From Pseudomonas sp. A-1 (lineage in GTDB: Bacteria; Pseudomonadota; Gammaproteobacteria; Pseudomonadales; Pseudomonadaceae), in contig NZ_SSTC01000034.1 of assembly GCF_004801855.1 (NCBI RefSeq), positions 1 through 44,655 of the forward strand: a stretch of DNA of 44,655 nt. Reading direction: 5' to 3'. The translations under genes were made by a program, and so were the position numbers. The notes below the pieces were generated by a model that did not search any database, was not told the DNA's origin, and saw nothing but the letters and a program-made list of their open reading frames with translations. Below, in pieces: positions 26,001 through 34,506 of this stretch. Positions within the stretch are counted from its first letter, which is position 1; the number at the start of each line of letters is the position of its first letter.

Positions 26001-26184
26001 GGGTGAGACCCTGTTGGAAAGAATCCTGATTATAAAGCTTTCGTGACATCCCGCTCAGCCGACGGCAAAACTCCCCTGCACGCAAGCGTATGCAGGTGTT
26101 TCGCCGCCTCCGGGCAGAAGGCCATACGGTCCGCACGGCCTTCTGGCATAATCGCGCCCCCAACAAAACCGCAAGAAAACCTTC
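26001..26184. promoter_or_regulatory. Divergent control region between two phosphate transport units
   Basis: 184 bp shared by the DUF47-PiT unit (minus) and the PitA-like gene (plus). A CATAAT hexamer (26147-26152) on the plus strand is a possible -10 for the PitA-like gene; on the minus side the AT-rich stretch 26020-26040 (complement contains CTTTATAATC) includes a TATAAT-like element for the DUF47 unit. No clear Pho box was recognised. Confidence 0.35.
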
Positions 26185-27657
26185 ATGTTCGATCTCTTCA
26201 GCGGACTGGATGCCTGGGTCGTGGTCAGCCTGATCCTCGCCCTCTTATTCGTCCTCAGCTTCGAGTTCATCAACGGTTTCCATGACACCGCCAATGCGGT
26301 AGCCACGGTGATCTACACCAACGCGATGCCGCCGCATCTGGCGGTGATCTTCTCGGGCATCTTCAACTTCCTCGGCGTGCTGCTCGGCGGCGTCGGCGTC
26401 GCCTACGCCATCGTCCACCTGCTGCCGGTGGAGCTGCTGATCAACGTCGACACCGGCAGCGGCCTGGTGATGGTGTTCGCCCTGCTCACCGCGGCCATCG
26501 CCTGGAACCTCGGCACCTGGTACTTCGGCATCCCGGCTTCCAGCTCGCACACCCTGATCGGCTCGATCCTCGGCGTCGGCCTGGCCAACGCCATGCTCAC
26601 CGACATCCCGCTGGGTGACGGGGTGAACTGGCAGAAGGCCATCGACATCGGCATGTCGCTGATCTTCTCGCCGCTGGCCGGCTTCAGCATCGCCGCCCTG
26701 CTGCTGCTGCTGCTGCGCAAGCGCTTCCCGGTCAACAAGATGCACGACACCCCGCACATCCGCTCGCAGCACAAGGGCAAGAAGCATCCGCCGTTCTGGA
26801 ACCGCCTGGTGCTGATCCTCTCGGCCATGGGCATGAGCTTCGTGCACGGTTCCAACGACGGTCAGAAGGGCATCGGCCTGATCATGCTGGTGCTGATCGG
26901 CATCGTCCCGGCCAAGTTCGTTCTCGACCAGGGCAGCACCACCTACCAGATCGAGCGCACCCGCGACGCCGCCATCCACCTGCAGCAGTTCTACGACCGC
27001 AACCACACGCAACTGCAGGACTACCTGGCCCTCGGCAAGAACCGCACCACCGAGCTACCCAAGCACTTCCGCTGCGATCCCAAGCTCACCGAGCCGACCA
27101 TCGCCGCCCTGCTGCACGACTTCGAAGGCATCACCAACTACCAGGACATGCCGGCCGAGAACCGCATCCAGGTGCGCCGCTACCTGCTGTGCCTGGACGA
27201 CACGGCGAAGAAGGTCGGCAAGCTCGAGGGCCTGTCCAAGGCCGAGAAGACCGACCTCGAGAAGCTGCGCAAGGACCTCACCGCCACCACCGAGTATGCG
27301 CCCTTCTGGGTGATCCTCGCCGTGGCCCTGGCGCTGGGCATCGGCACCATGATCGGCTGGAAGCGCGTGGTGCGCACCGTCGGCGAGAAGATCGGCAAGC
27401 AGGGCATGACCTACGCCCAGGGCATGTGCGCCCAGGTCACCGCCGTGTTCGCCATCGGCATGGCCAACGTCTACAGCCTGCCGGTGTCGACCACCCACAT
27501 CCTCTCCTCCGGCGTGGCCGGCACCATGGTCGCCAACCGCAGCGGCCTGCAGGGCGGCACCATCCGCACCATCCTGATGGCCTGGGTGCTGACCCTGCCG
27601 GCGTCGATGGCACTGAGCGCCGCCTTCTTCTGGGTGGGCAGCAAGCTGTTCGTCTGA
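26185..27657 (+). CDS. PitA-like low-affinity inorganic phosphate transporter
   Basis: A 490-aa inner-membrane PiT transporter of the E. coli PitA type, distinct from the one at 24018. First signature FEFINGFHDTANAVATVIYT (~30-49), second SFVHGSNDGQKGIGLIML; the paired IPASSSHTLIGSILG and PVSTTHILSSGVAG motifs are present. A hydrophilic ~120-residue central segment (about 250-370) separates the two membrane halves, as in PitA. The start ATG 26185 has only a weak AAGAAA upstream. It ends in a strong terminator and is monocistronic. Confidence 0.93.
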   Translation: MFDLFSGLDAWVVVSLILALLFVLSFEFINGFHDTANAVATVIYTNAMPPHLAVIFSGIFNFLGVLLGGVGVAYAIVHLLPVELLINVDTGSGLVMVFALLTAAIAWNLGTWYFGIPASSSHTLIGSILGVGLANAMLTDIPLGDGVNWQKAIDIGMSLIFSPLAGFSIAALLLLLLRKRFPVNKMHDTPHIRSQHKGKKHPPFWNRLVLILSAMGMSFVHGSNDGQKGIGLIMLVLIGIVPAKFVLDQGSTTYQIERTRDAAIHLQQFYDRNHTQLQDYLALGKNRTTELPKHFRCDPKLTEPTIAALLHDFEGITNYQDMPAENRIQVRRYLLCLDDTAKKVGKLEGLSKAEKTDLEKLRKDLTATTEYAPFWVILAVALALGIGTMIGWKRVVRTVGEKIGKQGMTYAQGMCAQVTAVFAIGMANVYSLPVSTTHILSSGVAGTMVANRSGLQGGTIRTILMAWVLTLPASMALSAAFFWVGSKLFV

Positions 27658-27682
27658 GCGATAATGCCGTGGTGATCTCGAG

Positions 27683-27708
27683 AGGGGGCTTCGGCCCCCT
27701 TTCCCTTT
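27683..27708 (+). terminator. Intrinsic terminator after the PitA-like gene
   Basis: AGGGGGC, UUCG-type tetraloop, GCCCCCT, then TTTCCCTTT: a classic stable stem with a U-rich tail, 25 nt after the stop. Confidence 0.85.
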
Positions 27709-27744
27709 ATGGCCGCCCGATGCGGCTCAACCACCTGTGAGTCG

Positions 27745-29109
27745 ATGATGGTCAAGGAAACCGAAATCAAGCTGCGCGCCAGTCGCGCCACCCTCGCCGC
27801 CCTGCGCGAGCACCCGCTGCTGAAGAAGCGCAACAAGAGCGGCTGGCAGCACGCCGAGCTGTTCAACCAGTACTTCGACACCCCCGAGCGCGACCTGGCC
27901 CGCGCCCGCGTCGCCCTGCGCCTGCGCCGCGACGGCGAGCAGCACATCCAGACCCTGAAGAGCCGCGGCCAGAGCGTCGCCGGGCTGTCCGAGCGCAACG
28001 AGTGGGACTGGTACCTGGACAAGGCCAGGCTGGACCTGAAGAAGCTGACCGACGAGTGCTGGCCGGCCGAGCTGGCCGGGCTGGACAAGAAGAGCCTCAA
28101 GCCGATCTTCACCACCGACTTCGTCCGCGACCGGGCCGAGATCGCCTGGGGCCGCGGCAAGGCCAAGGTGGTGATCGAGGCTGCGCTGGATCTGGGCAAG
28201 GTGATCGCCGGCAAGCAGGAAGAGGAAATCTGCGAGCTGGAGCTGGAGCTGCGCGAGGGCGAGCCCGCCGCGCTGCTGGAGCTGGCCGCCGAACTGGCCG
28301 CCACCCTGCCGCTGATGCCCTGCGACATCAGCAAGGCCGAGCGCGGCTACCGGCTGTTCGACCCGGCCTGCTACAGCGTCAGCCTGCCGGAGCCGGCGCT
28401 CGACGCGGCCATGACGCTGGACGACGCCTTCGCCGCGCTGGCCTGGCAACTGCTGGGCAACAGCCAGCGACTGGCCGAGCAGTACCGCTTCAACGGCCAC
28501 TGGAAGCTGCTGGAGCAGTGGCTGCAGCAGCTCATCGACCTGCGCGCCCTGCTCGGCAGCCTCGGCCAGGCCGCGCCGCGCGCCAGCTCGCGCGAGCTGC
28601 GCGAAGCGCTGGATGCCCTGCTCGAGGACTGGCGCCCGCACGTGCAGGCCGGCCAGGACGACGACGCCGTGCGCCAGGCCGCTCCCGAGCAGTTCGCCGA
28701 GGAACTCGGGCAGACGCGCTGGGGGCTGTTCTCGCTGCAGGCCTCGCGCTGGCTGCTCAGCCGCGCCTGGACCGAGCAGCGCAACGAGCGCGGCCAGCGT
28801 GCCGGCGCCGCCGCCTTCGGCCGCTGGCTGGCCCGCCAGCTGGGCGAGGAGATCGCCGCCCTGCCGCTGGAGCGCTACCAGCGCCAGCCCTACGACCTGG
28901 CCGAACAGTTGCCGCGCCTGGAGCGCATGGCCGCCTGGCTGCGTCCGGCCCGCGGCGTGCTGGACATCCCCGAGGCCGACCGCCTGTACGGCGAGCTGCA
29001 CAAGCTGGTCGAGCTGGCCAACCGCCCGGCCGACGAGGAAGTGCTGCAGGCGCGCGCCGCGCAGGTGCAGACCGTGTGGATGCTCAGGGGCTGGAAGGCC
29101 CTGAAGTAA
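27745..29109 (+). CDS. CYTH-CHAD domain protein, probable inorganic triphosphatase
   Basis: A 454-aa cytosolic protein. The N-terminal CYTH domain (~1-205) has the ExExK signature in VKETEIKLRAS, then FNQYFDTPERDLARARVALR and RLRRDGEQHIQTLKSRG, the basic/acidic tunnel residues that bind triphosphate and metal. The C-terminal CHAD domain (~220-450) is helical and basic with conserved His/Arg (FRPHV-like EDWRPHVQAG), proposed to bind polyphosphate. Same architecture as E. coli YgiF. Start: ATG 27745 or 27748; an upstream frame to 27709 would overlap the terminator. Its place after a phosphate transporter is suggestive of phosphate metabolism, but a terminator separates them. Confidence 0.9.
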   Translation: MMVKETEIKLRASRATLAALREHPLLKKRNKSGWQHAELFNQYFDTPERDLARARVALRLRRDGEQHIQTLKSRGQSVAGLSERNEWDWYLDKARLDLKKLTDECWPAELAGLDKKSLKPIFTTDFVRDRAEIAWGRGKAKVVIEAALDLGKVIAGKQEEEICELELELREGEPAALLELAAELAATLPLMPCDISKAERGYRLFDPACYSVSLPEPALDAAMTLDDAFAALAWQLLGNSQRLAEQYRFNGHWKLLEQWLQQLIDLRALLGSLGQAAPRASSRELREALDALLEDWRPHVQAGQDDDAVRQAAPEQFAEELGQTRWGLFSLQASRWLLSRAWTEQRNERGQRAGAAAFGRWLARQLGEEIAALPLERYQRQPYDLAEQLPRLERMAAWLRPARGVLDIPEADRLYGELHKLVELANRPADEEVLQARAAQVQTVWMLRGWKALK

Positions 29110-29120
29110 GGCGCCGACAC

Positions 29121-29178
29121 CCGTAGGGTGCGCCGCGCGCACCACCCACCGTGCGCGGGTGCGCAGGGCGCCCTACGG
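29121..29178. repeat. Palindromic intergenic element (REP-like)
   Basis: CCGTAGGG (29121-29128) and CCCTACGG (29171-29178) are inverted outer arms, enclosing GTGCGCCGCGCGCACC and GTGCGCGGGTGCGC, which also pair. It lies 12 nt after the CYTH-CHAD stop. The design (TAGGGTGCGC...) resembles short repeats found between genes in this group of bacteria; copy number elsewhere cannot be judged here. Confidence 0.6.
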
Positions 29179-29275
29179 CAAGGTCGATCACCCGAAACAT
29201 GATCCACCCCGGCGACAGCCCTGGCGTTTCCCGGCATGCTGGCGCCCTGCTCCAGCTGCCCGCCCGAGGAATCCG

Positions 29276-31060
29276 ATGACCGCCATGACCACGCCCGTCC
29301 AGGACCGCTGGCTCGACCTCAACGACCTGCTGCGCGAACTGATCCAGCGGGGGCGCATCGACCAGGCGGAGGCCGAGCAGTGCCTGGCCATCCGCCGCAG
29401 CAGCCTCAACACCCAGCAGCACCCGCTGGAGTTCCTCGCCGCCCAGCAGCTCGACGACCGCGCCCGACCGGGACGCAAGCTCGACCTGGAGAGTCTGACC
29501 CAATGGCTGGCCGAGTACGCCGGGCAGCCCTACCTGCGCATCGACCCGCTGAAGATCGACGTCGCCGCGGTCACCCCGCTGATGTCGCACGCCTTCGCCC
29601 AGCGCCACCGGATCCTCGCCGTGGCGGTGGACAGCGAGAGCGTGACCATCGCCAGCGCCCAGCCGTTCGTCACCAGCTGGGAGGCCAACCTCACCCACGT
29701 GCTCAAGCGCAGCATCCGCCGCGTGGTGGCCAACCCGGCGGACCTGCAGCGCTTCACCCAGGAGTTCTACCGCCTGGCGCGCTCGGTCAGCGGCGCCTCG
29801 GCCTCCGAGCAGAAGATCAGCGGGGTCGGCAACTTCGAGCAGCTGCTCAATCTGGGCGCGGCGGACGGCGAGCCGGACGCCAACGACGCGCACATCGTCA
29901 CCATCGTCGACTGGCTGTTCCAGTACGCCTTCCAGCAGCGCGCCAGCGACATCCACATCGAGCCGCGCCGCGAGCAGGGCACCGTGCGCTTTCGCATCGA
30001 CGGCGTGCTGCACAACGTCTACCAGTTCCCGCCGCAGGTGATCATGGCCATCGTCAGCCGCCTGAAGAGCCTCGGGCGGATGAACGTGGCGGAGAAGCGC
30101 AAGCCGCAGGACGGCCGGGTGAAGACCAAGTCCCCCGACGGCGGCGAGATCGAGCTGCGCCTCTCCACCCTGCCCACCGCCTTCGGCGAGAAGCTGGTGA
30201 TGCGCATCTTCGACCCCGAGGTGCTGCTCAAGGGCTTCGACAAGCTCGGCTTCTCCGCCGACGACCTGCGCCGCTGGCAGAGCATGACCGCGCAGCCCAA
30301 CGGCATCATCCTGGTCACCGGGCCGACCGGCTCGGGCAAGACCACCACCCTGTACACCACCCTCAAGCAGCTGGCGACCGAGGAGGTGAACGTCTGCACC
30401 ATCGAGGACCCGATCGAGATGATCGAGCCGGCGTTCAACCAGATGCAGGTGCAGCACAACATCGAGCTGACCTTCGCCAGCGGCGTGCGCGCGCTGATGC
30501 GCCAGGACCCGGACATCATCATGGTCGGCGAGATCCGCGACCTGGAGACCGCCGAGATGGCCATCCAGGCGGCGCTGACCGGCCATCTGGTGCTGTCCAC
30601 CCTGCACACCAACGACGCGCCCAGCGCGATCAGCCGCCTGCTCGAGCTGGGCGTGCCGCACTACCTGCTCAAGGCCACCATCCTCGGCGTGATGGCCCAG
30701 CGCCTGGTACGCACCCTGTGCCCGCACTGCAAGGCGCCGCACACGCTCGACGCCGCCGACTGGCAGGAGCTGACCCGGCCGTGGAGCGCGCCACTGCCGG
30801 GCGGCGCCATGCGCGCGGTGGGCTGCAACGAATGCCGCGACACCGGCTACCGCGGCCGCGCCGGGGTCTACGAGATCATGCTGATGAGCGACGGCCTGAG
30901 GCAGCAGATCCACGCCGACACCGACCTCGCCGCGCTGCGCCGCCAGGCGTTCAAGGAGGGCATGCGCAGCCTGCGCCTGTCCGGCGCGCAGAAGGTCGCC
31001 AGCGGGCAGACCACCGTCGAGGAAGTGCTGCGGGTCACGCCGCAGAGCGATCAGCGGTAG
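29276..31060 (+). CDS. GspE/PilB-type secretion ATPase, stand-alone
   Basis: A 594-aa hexameric ATPase of the type II secretion/type IV pilus family. An N-terminal MshEN-like domain (~90-170) precedes the catalytic core: QRASDIHIEPRREQG (N2 subdomain), Walker A GPTGSGKTTT (~348-357), Asp box TIEDPIEM, Walker B IIMVGEIRD (~416-424), His box GHLVLSTLHTND, and the zinc tetracysteine CPHC ... CNEC with GYRGRAGVYEIM. ATG 29276 is chosen because GAGGA lies 5 nt upstream; the frame is open to 29159 through the palindromic element. No other secretion or pilus genes are adjacent, so the machine it drives is unknown. Confidence 0.93.
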   Translation: MTAMTTPVQDRWLDLNDLLRELIQRGRIDQAEAEQCLAIRRSSLNTQQHPLEFLAAQQLDDRARPGRKLDLESLTQWLAEYAGQPYLRIDPLKIDVAAVTPLMSHAFAQRHRILAVAVDSESVTIASAQPFVTSWEANLTHVLKRSIRRVVANPADLQRFTQEFYRLARSVSGASASEQKISGVGNFEQLLNLGAADGEPDANDAHIVTIVDWLFQYAFQQRASDIHIEPRREQGTVRFRIDGVLHNVYQFPPQVIMAIVSRLKSLGRMNVAEKRKPQDGRVKTKSPDGGEIELRLSTLPTAFGEKLVMRIFDPEVLLKGFDKLGFSADDLRRWQSMTAQPNGIILVTGPTGSGKTTTLYTTLKQLATEEVNVCTIEDPIEMIEPAFNQMQVQHNIELTFASGVRALMRQDPDIIMVGEIRDLETAEMAIQAALTGHLVLSTLHTNDAPSAISRLLELGVPHYLLKATILGVMAQRLVRTLCPHCKAPHTLDAADWQELTRPWSAPLPGGAMRAVGCNECRDTGYRGRAGVYEIMLMSDGLRQQIHADTDLAALRRQAFKEGMRSLRLSGAQKVASGQTTVEEVLRVTPQSDQR

Positions 31061-31184
31061 GTCGGGTTAGCCGCAACGCGGCGTAACCCGACGTGCCGGC
31101 CGACAGGCCGGCCATCGGACCCGGGTGATGGGGATGCCTGCGGCATCCATGTCGGGTTACGGCCGGAGGCCTGACCCGACCTAC
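31057..31184. repeat. Three-hairpin cruciform element between convergent genes
   Basis: The outer arms GTAGGTCGGGT (31057-31067) and ACCCGACCTAC (31174-31184) are perfect inverted copies; the left one includes the stop codon of the ATPase gene. Inside lie GTCGGGTTAGCCGC/GCGGCGTAACCCGAC (31061-31092), GGATGCC/GGCATCC (31132-31148) and GTCGGGT...ACCCGAC (31151-31180). The element can end transcription from both sides. Related in style to common repeats of this bacterial group. Confidence 0.7.
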
Positions 31185-31196
31185 GCCTACGCGGAA

Positions 31197-31628
31197 TTAC
31201 TGCTTGAGCGCGGCGAGGATCACCGCGACGCCGGCCTGGGCGCACTGCTCGTCCTGCGCCGCGGTGGCGCCGGACACGCCGATGGCGCCGACCACCACCC
31301 CGTCGACCTTCACCGGCACGCCGCCGCCGAACATGGCCAGGCGCGGACGCTGCAGCAGGCCGTCGCGCACGCTGGGCGGCATGCTGGCCAGGCGCTCTTC
31401 CCAGGCGCTGGTGGCCAGGCCGAAGCCGGCGGCGGTCCAGGCCTTGTCATGGGCGATATCGCGGCTCGGCGCCGGCGCGCCGTCCATGTGCGCCAGGTTG
31501 AGCAGCTGGCCGCTGGCGTCGACGATCGACAGGCTGACCCGCACGCCCAGGCGGCGCGCCTCGGCGAGCGCGGCGGGCATGGCCAGCAGGGCCAGGTCGA
31601 GGGACAGGGACGGTTGGTTGCGCAGCAT
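31197..31628 (-). CDS. GlcG/HbpS-family protein at the end of the hpa operon
   Basis: A 143-aa single-domain protein of the GlcG/HbpS (DUF336) family: ALAEARRLGVRVSLSIVDAS, LLNLAHMDGAPAPSRDIAHD, KAWTAAGFG and GGGVPVKVDGVVVGAIGVSG are the family hallmarks. There is no signal peptide, so it is cytosolic. Members occur in glycolate, diol and aromatic catabolic operons; HbpS binds haem, and most others have no proven role. GAGGTG lies 5 nt before ATG 31628; the gene starts 46 nt after hpaR and is the last of the hpa series. Family certain, function unknown. Confidence 0.88.
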   Translation of the reverse strand: MLRNQPSLSLDLALLAMPAALAEARRLGVRVSLSIVDASGQLLNLAHMDGAPAPSRDIAHDKAWTAAGFGLATSAWEERLASMPPSVRDGLLQRPRLAMFGGGVPVKVDGVVVGAIGVSGATAAQDEQCAQAGVAVILAALKQ

Positions 31629-31674
31629 CGGACACCTCGGATTCGGCTTGTTGTTGTCGGGAGTCGGTATAGCG

Positions 31675-32139
31675 TCAGGCGCTCTTGCGCCCGTTGGGCG
31701 CGCCGGGCTCGATCCTCGCCAGTTCCTGGAGCAGGCGCATCAGGGTCTGGAAGTTCTCCGGGCCGAACTGGCGCTGGATTTCCTTGTACTGGCGGGCCAT
31801 CTCGCCGCTCATTTCCTCGAACAGCGCGCTGCCCTTGGGGGTCAGGCTGACGCACAGGCGGCGCTGGTCGTTGACCGGCTTCCAGCGGCGCACCAGGCCG
31901 TCGCGCTCCAGGCGCACCAGCACGCCGGTCATGCTCGGACGCAGGATGCAGGCCATCTCCGCCAGCTGGTGGCTTTCCAGTTCGCCGTGCGGGTACTGGC
32001 TGAGGATGCGGATCACCCGCCACTGCTGTTCGGTGAGGTCATGCTGGTTGAGCAGCGGGCGGAAGAAGCTCATCGCCGCTTCGCGCGCCTGCAGCAGGGC
32101 CAGGGTCAGGGACGGATCTTGTTTGGGCATGGCGGCCAT
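31675..32139 (-). CDS. hpaR: HpaR, MarR-family repressor of homoprotocatechuate degradation
   Basis: A 154-aa dimeric DNA-binding repressor. The MarR winged helix is clear: LTEQQWRVIRILSQYPHGEL, ESHQLAEMACILRPSMTGVL (recognition helix), LVRLERDGLVRRWKPVNDQR and RRLCVSLTPKGSALFEEM (wing and following helix). The start of the fold (SLTLALLQAREAAMSFFRPL) matches HpaR of E. coli-type clusters. I chose ATG 32139 (AGGAA 4-5 nt upstream) over ATG 32130. It lies within the pathway operon, 77 nt after gabD. In the family, an aromatic pathway compound releases the repressor; the five TTAACATGTTAA-like sites nearby are its likely operators. Confidence 0.93.
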   Translation of the reverse strand: MAAMPKQDPSLTLALLQAREAAMSFFRPLLNQHDLTEQQWRVIRILSQYPHGELESHQLAEMACILRPSMTGVLVRLERDGLVRRWKPVNDQRRLCVSLTPKGSALFEEMSGEMARQYKEIQRQFGPENFQTLMRLLQELARIEPGAPNGRKSA

Positions 32140-32163
32140 GATGTTCCTACAAAAACGACACGA

Positions 32164-32185
32164 CGCCGCTCCATCCGGAGCGGCG
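32164..32185 (-). promoter_or_regulatory. Hairpin between gabD and hpaR
   Basis: CGCCGCTCC, 4-nt loop, GGAGCGGCG, a perfect 9-bp stem. In the transcribed direction TCGTGTCGTTTTTG follows, so a T5 run begins ~8 nt after the stem: a partial terminator that may lower hpaR expression relative to the enzymes. Confidence 0.45.
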
Positions 32186-32216
32186 CCATGTTTTACCACA
32201 GAAGGCGAACGGGCTC

Positions 32217-33671
32217 TCAGTTACCGATGCCCAGGCACATGTACTTCATCTCGACATAGTCGTCGATGCCGTACTTGGAGCCTTCGCGACCGGTGCCGGA
32301 CTCCTTGATGCCGCCGAACGGGGCGATCTCGGTGGAGATGATACCCTCGTTGACGCCGACCATGCCGTACTCCAGCGCCTCGCTGACCCGCCAGGCGCGG
32401 CCCAGGTCGCGGGTGTAGACGTAGGAGGCCAGGCCGAACTCGGTGTCGTTGGCCATGGCGATGGCTTCGGCTTCGGTCTTGAAGCGGAAGATCGGCGCCA
32501 GCGGGCCGAAGGTCTCGTCGCGCGCCACCAGCATCGCCGGGGTCACCTCGCCGAGCACGGTCGGCTCGAAGAAGCTGCCGCCCAGTGCGTGCGGCTTGCC
32601 GCCGGCCAGCACCTTGGCGCCCTTGGCAACGGCGTCGGCGATGTGCTCCTCGACCTTGGCCACCGCCTTGGCGTTGATCAGCGGGCCCTGCTCGGCGCCG
32701 GCCTCGTGGGCCGGGGCGACCTTGAGCGCGTTGACCGCGGCCACCAGACGCTTGGCGAACTCGTCGTACACGCCGTCCTGCACCAGGATGCGGTTGGTGC
32801 ACACGCAGGTCTGGCCGCTGTTGCGGTACTTGGAGGCCATGGCGCCGGCCACCGCGGCGTCCAGATCGGCGTCGTCGAAGACGATGAACGGCGCGTTGCC
32901 GCCCAGCTCCATGCTGACCTTCTTCATGGTGTCGGCGCACTGCGCCATCAGCATCTTGCCGATGCCGGTGGAGCCGGTGAACGACAGCTTGCGCACGCTC
33001 GGGTTGCGGGTCAGCTCGCCGCCGATGGCGCGGGCGTTGCCGGTGACCACGTTGACCACGCCGGCCGGGATGCCGGCACGGCTGGCCAGTTCGGCCAGGG
33101 CCAGCGCCGACAGCGGGGTTTCCGAGGCCGGCTTGATGACGATGGTGCAGCCGGCGGCCAGCGCCGGGCCGGCCTTGCGGGTGATCATCGCGTTGGGGAA
33201 GTTCCACGGGGTGATCGCGGCGACCACGCCGATCGGCTGCTTGATCACCACCAGGCGGCGGCCCTGCTTGTCGTGGGGGATCACGTCTCCGTAGATGCGC
33301 TTGGCTTCCTCGGCGAACCATTCGATGAAGCTGGCGCCGTAGGCGATCTCGCCGCGGCTCTCGGTCAGCGGCTTGCCCTGTTCCCAGCTGAGCAGGCGGG
33401 CCAGGTCTTCCTGGTTGGCCATCATCAGCTCGAACCACTTGCGCAGCAGCGCCGAGCGCTCCTTGGCGGTCTTGGCGCGCCAGGCCGGCAGGGCGGCTTC
33501 GGCGGCGGCGATGGCGCGCTCGGTTTCCACGGCGCCCACGGAGGCGACGTTGCAGATCGGCGACAGGTCGGCCGGGTTGGTCACCGCGAAGGTGGCGCCG
33601 TCGTCGGCGTCGACCCACTCCCCGCCAATGAAGGCCTGGGTGCGCAGCAGGGTGCTATCGGTCAGTTGCAT
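32217..33671 (-). CDS. gabD: Succinate-semialdehyde dehydrogenase (GabD type)
   Basis: A 484-aa NAD(P)-dependent aldehyde dehydrogenase. TPWNFPNAMITRKAGPAL (cofactor site), FTGSTGIGK, MELGGNAPFIVFDDADLD (general base Glu) and RNSGQTCVCTNRI (catalytic Cys) are all present; the sequence follows the GabD subgroup (EIAPFGGIKESGTGREGSKY near the end). In this operon it oxidises succinic semialdehyde, one product of HpaI, to succinate for the TCA cycle. ATG 33671 with GAGAGA ~7 nt upstream; hpaI ends 21 nt upstream. The pathway assignment is by context. Confidence 0.94.
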   Translation of the reverse strand: MQLTDSTLLRTQAFIGGEWVDADDGATFAVTNPADLSPICNVASVGAVETERAIAAAEAALPAWRAKTAKERSALLRKWFELMMANQEDLARLLSWEQGKPLTESRGEIAYGASFIEWFAEEAKRIYGDVIPHDKQGRRLVVIKQPIGVVAAITPWNFPNAMITRKAGPALAAGCTIVIKPASETPLSALALAELASRAGIPAGVVNVVTGNARAIGGELTRNPSVRKLSFTGSTGIGKMLMAQCADTMKKVSMELGGNAPFIVFDDADLDAAVAGAMASKYRNSGQTCVCTNRILVQDGVYDEFAKRLVAAVNALKVAPAHEAGAEQGPLINAKAVAKVEEHIADAVAKGAKVLAGGKPHALGGSFFEPTVLGEVTPAMLVARDETFGPLAPIFRFKTEAEAIAMANDTEFGLASYVYTRDLGRAWRVSEALEYGMVGVNEGIISTEIAPFGGIKESGTGREGSKYGIDDYVEMKYMCLGIGN

Positions 33672-33692
33672 GGCGAATCTCTCGAAAGGAAG

Positions 33693-34496
33693 TCAGTAGA
33701 CGCTGCTGCCGGGCGCGGCCGGCGCCGGTGCAGTACCCTTGAAGTTGGCGGCCAGGGCCTTGAGCGAGCGCATCAAGAGGCTGGTGTCGACGCCCACGGC
33801 GACGAAGGCGCAGCCCAGCTCCAGATAGCGGCGGGCCAGCTTCTCGTCGGCGCTGAGGATGCCGGCGGCCTTGCCGGCGGCGCGGATGCGCGCGATGGCA
33901 CCCTCGATGGCCGCCTGCACCTCCGGATGGCCCGGGTTGCCGCGGTGGCCCATGGCCGCCGACAGGTCGGCCGGACCGATGAACACGCCGTCGACGCCCT
34001 CGACCGCGGCGATGGCGTCGAGGTTCTCCAGGCCCTTGAGGCTTTCCACCTGGACCAGCAGGCACATCTGCTCGTCGGCCTCGGCCAGGTAGGTGGCGAT
34101 GTTGTTCCAGCGCGAGGCGCGCGCCAGGGCGGCGCCGACGCCGCGGATGCCCTTGGGCGGGTAGTGCATGGCGCGCACCAGCTCGGCAGCCTGCTCGGCC
34201 GACTCGACCATCGGCACCAGCAGGGTCTGCGCGCCGATGTCGAGCAGCTGCTTGATGACCACCGAATCGCCGATCGGCGGACGGATCACCGCCTGGCTCG
34301 GATACGGGGCCACCGCCTGCAGCTGGCCGAGCAGGCCGCGCAGGTCATTGGGCGCGTGCTCGCCGTCGAGCAGCAGCCAGTCGAAACCGGCGTTGGCCGC
34401 CAGCTCCGCGCAGTACGGATCGGCCAGGCCGACCCACAGGCCGATCTGCTGTTCGGCGCTCAGGCGCTGCTTGAAGGTGTTGACGGGCATCTGCAT
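33693..34496 (-). CDS. hpaI: 4-hydroxy-2-oxoheptane-1,7-dioate aldolase
   Basis: A 267-aa metal-dependent class II pyruvate aldolase (HpcH/HpaI family), cleaving 4-hydroxy-2-oxoheptanedioate to pyruvate and succinic semialdehyde. Seen: [31 protein letters not shown] (catalytic His), [48 protein letters not shown] (metal Glu) and [15 protein letters not shown] (metal Asp). Start ATG 34496: its Shine-Dalgarno (TGAGGA) overlaps the hpaH stop codon, so translation is probably coupled. Confidence 0.96.
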   Translation of the reverse strand: MQMPVNTFKQRLSAEQQIGLWVGLADPYCAELAANAGFDWLLLDGEHAPNDLRGLLGQLQAVAPYPSQAVIRPPIGDSVVIKQLLDIGAQTLLVPMVESAEQAAELVRAMHYPPKGIRGVGAALARASRWNNIATYLAEADEQMCLLVQVESLKGLENLDAIAAVEGVDGVFIGPADLSAAMGHRGNPGHPEVQAAIEGAIARIRAAGKAAGILSADEKLARRYLELGCAFVAVGVDTSLLMRSLKALAANFKGTAPAPAAPGSSVY

Positions 34497-34506
34497 GACG
34501 GGTTCC

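Noticed and set aside
27709-27744. Earlier start for the CYTH-CHAD gene
   Set aside because: Would begin right at the tail of the preceding terminator; the CYTH signature begins just after ATG 27745/27748.
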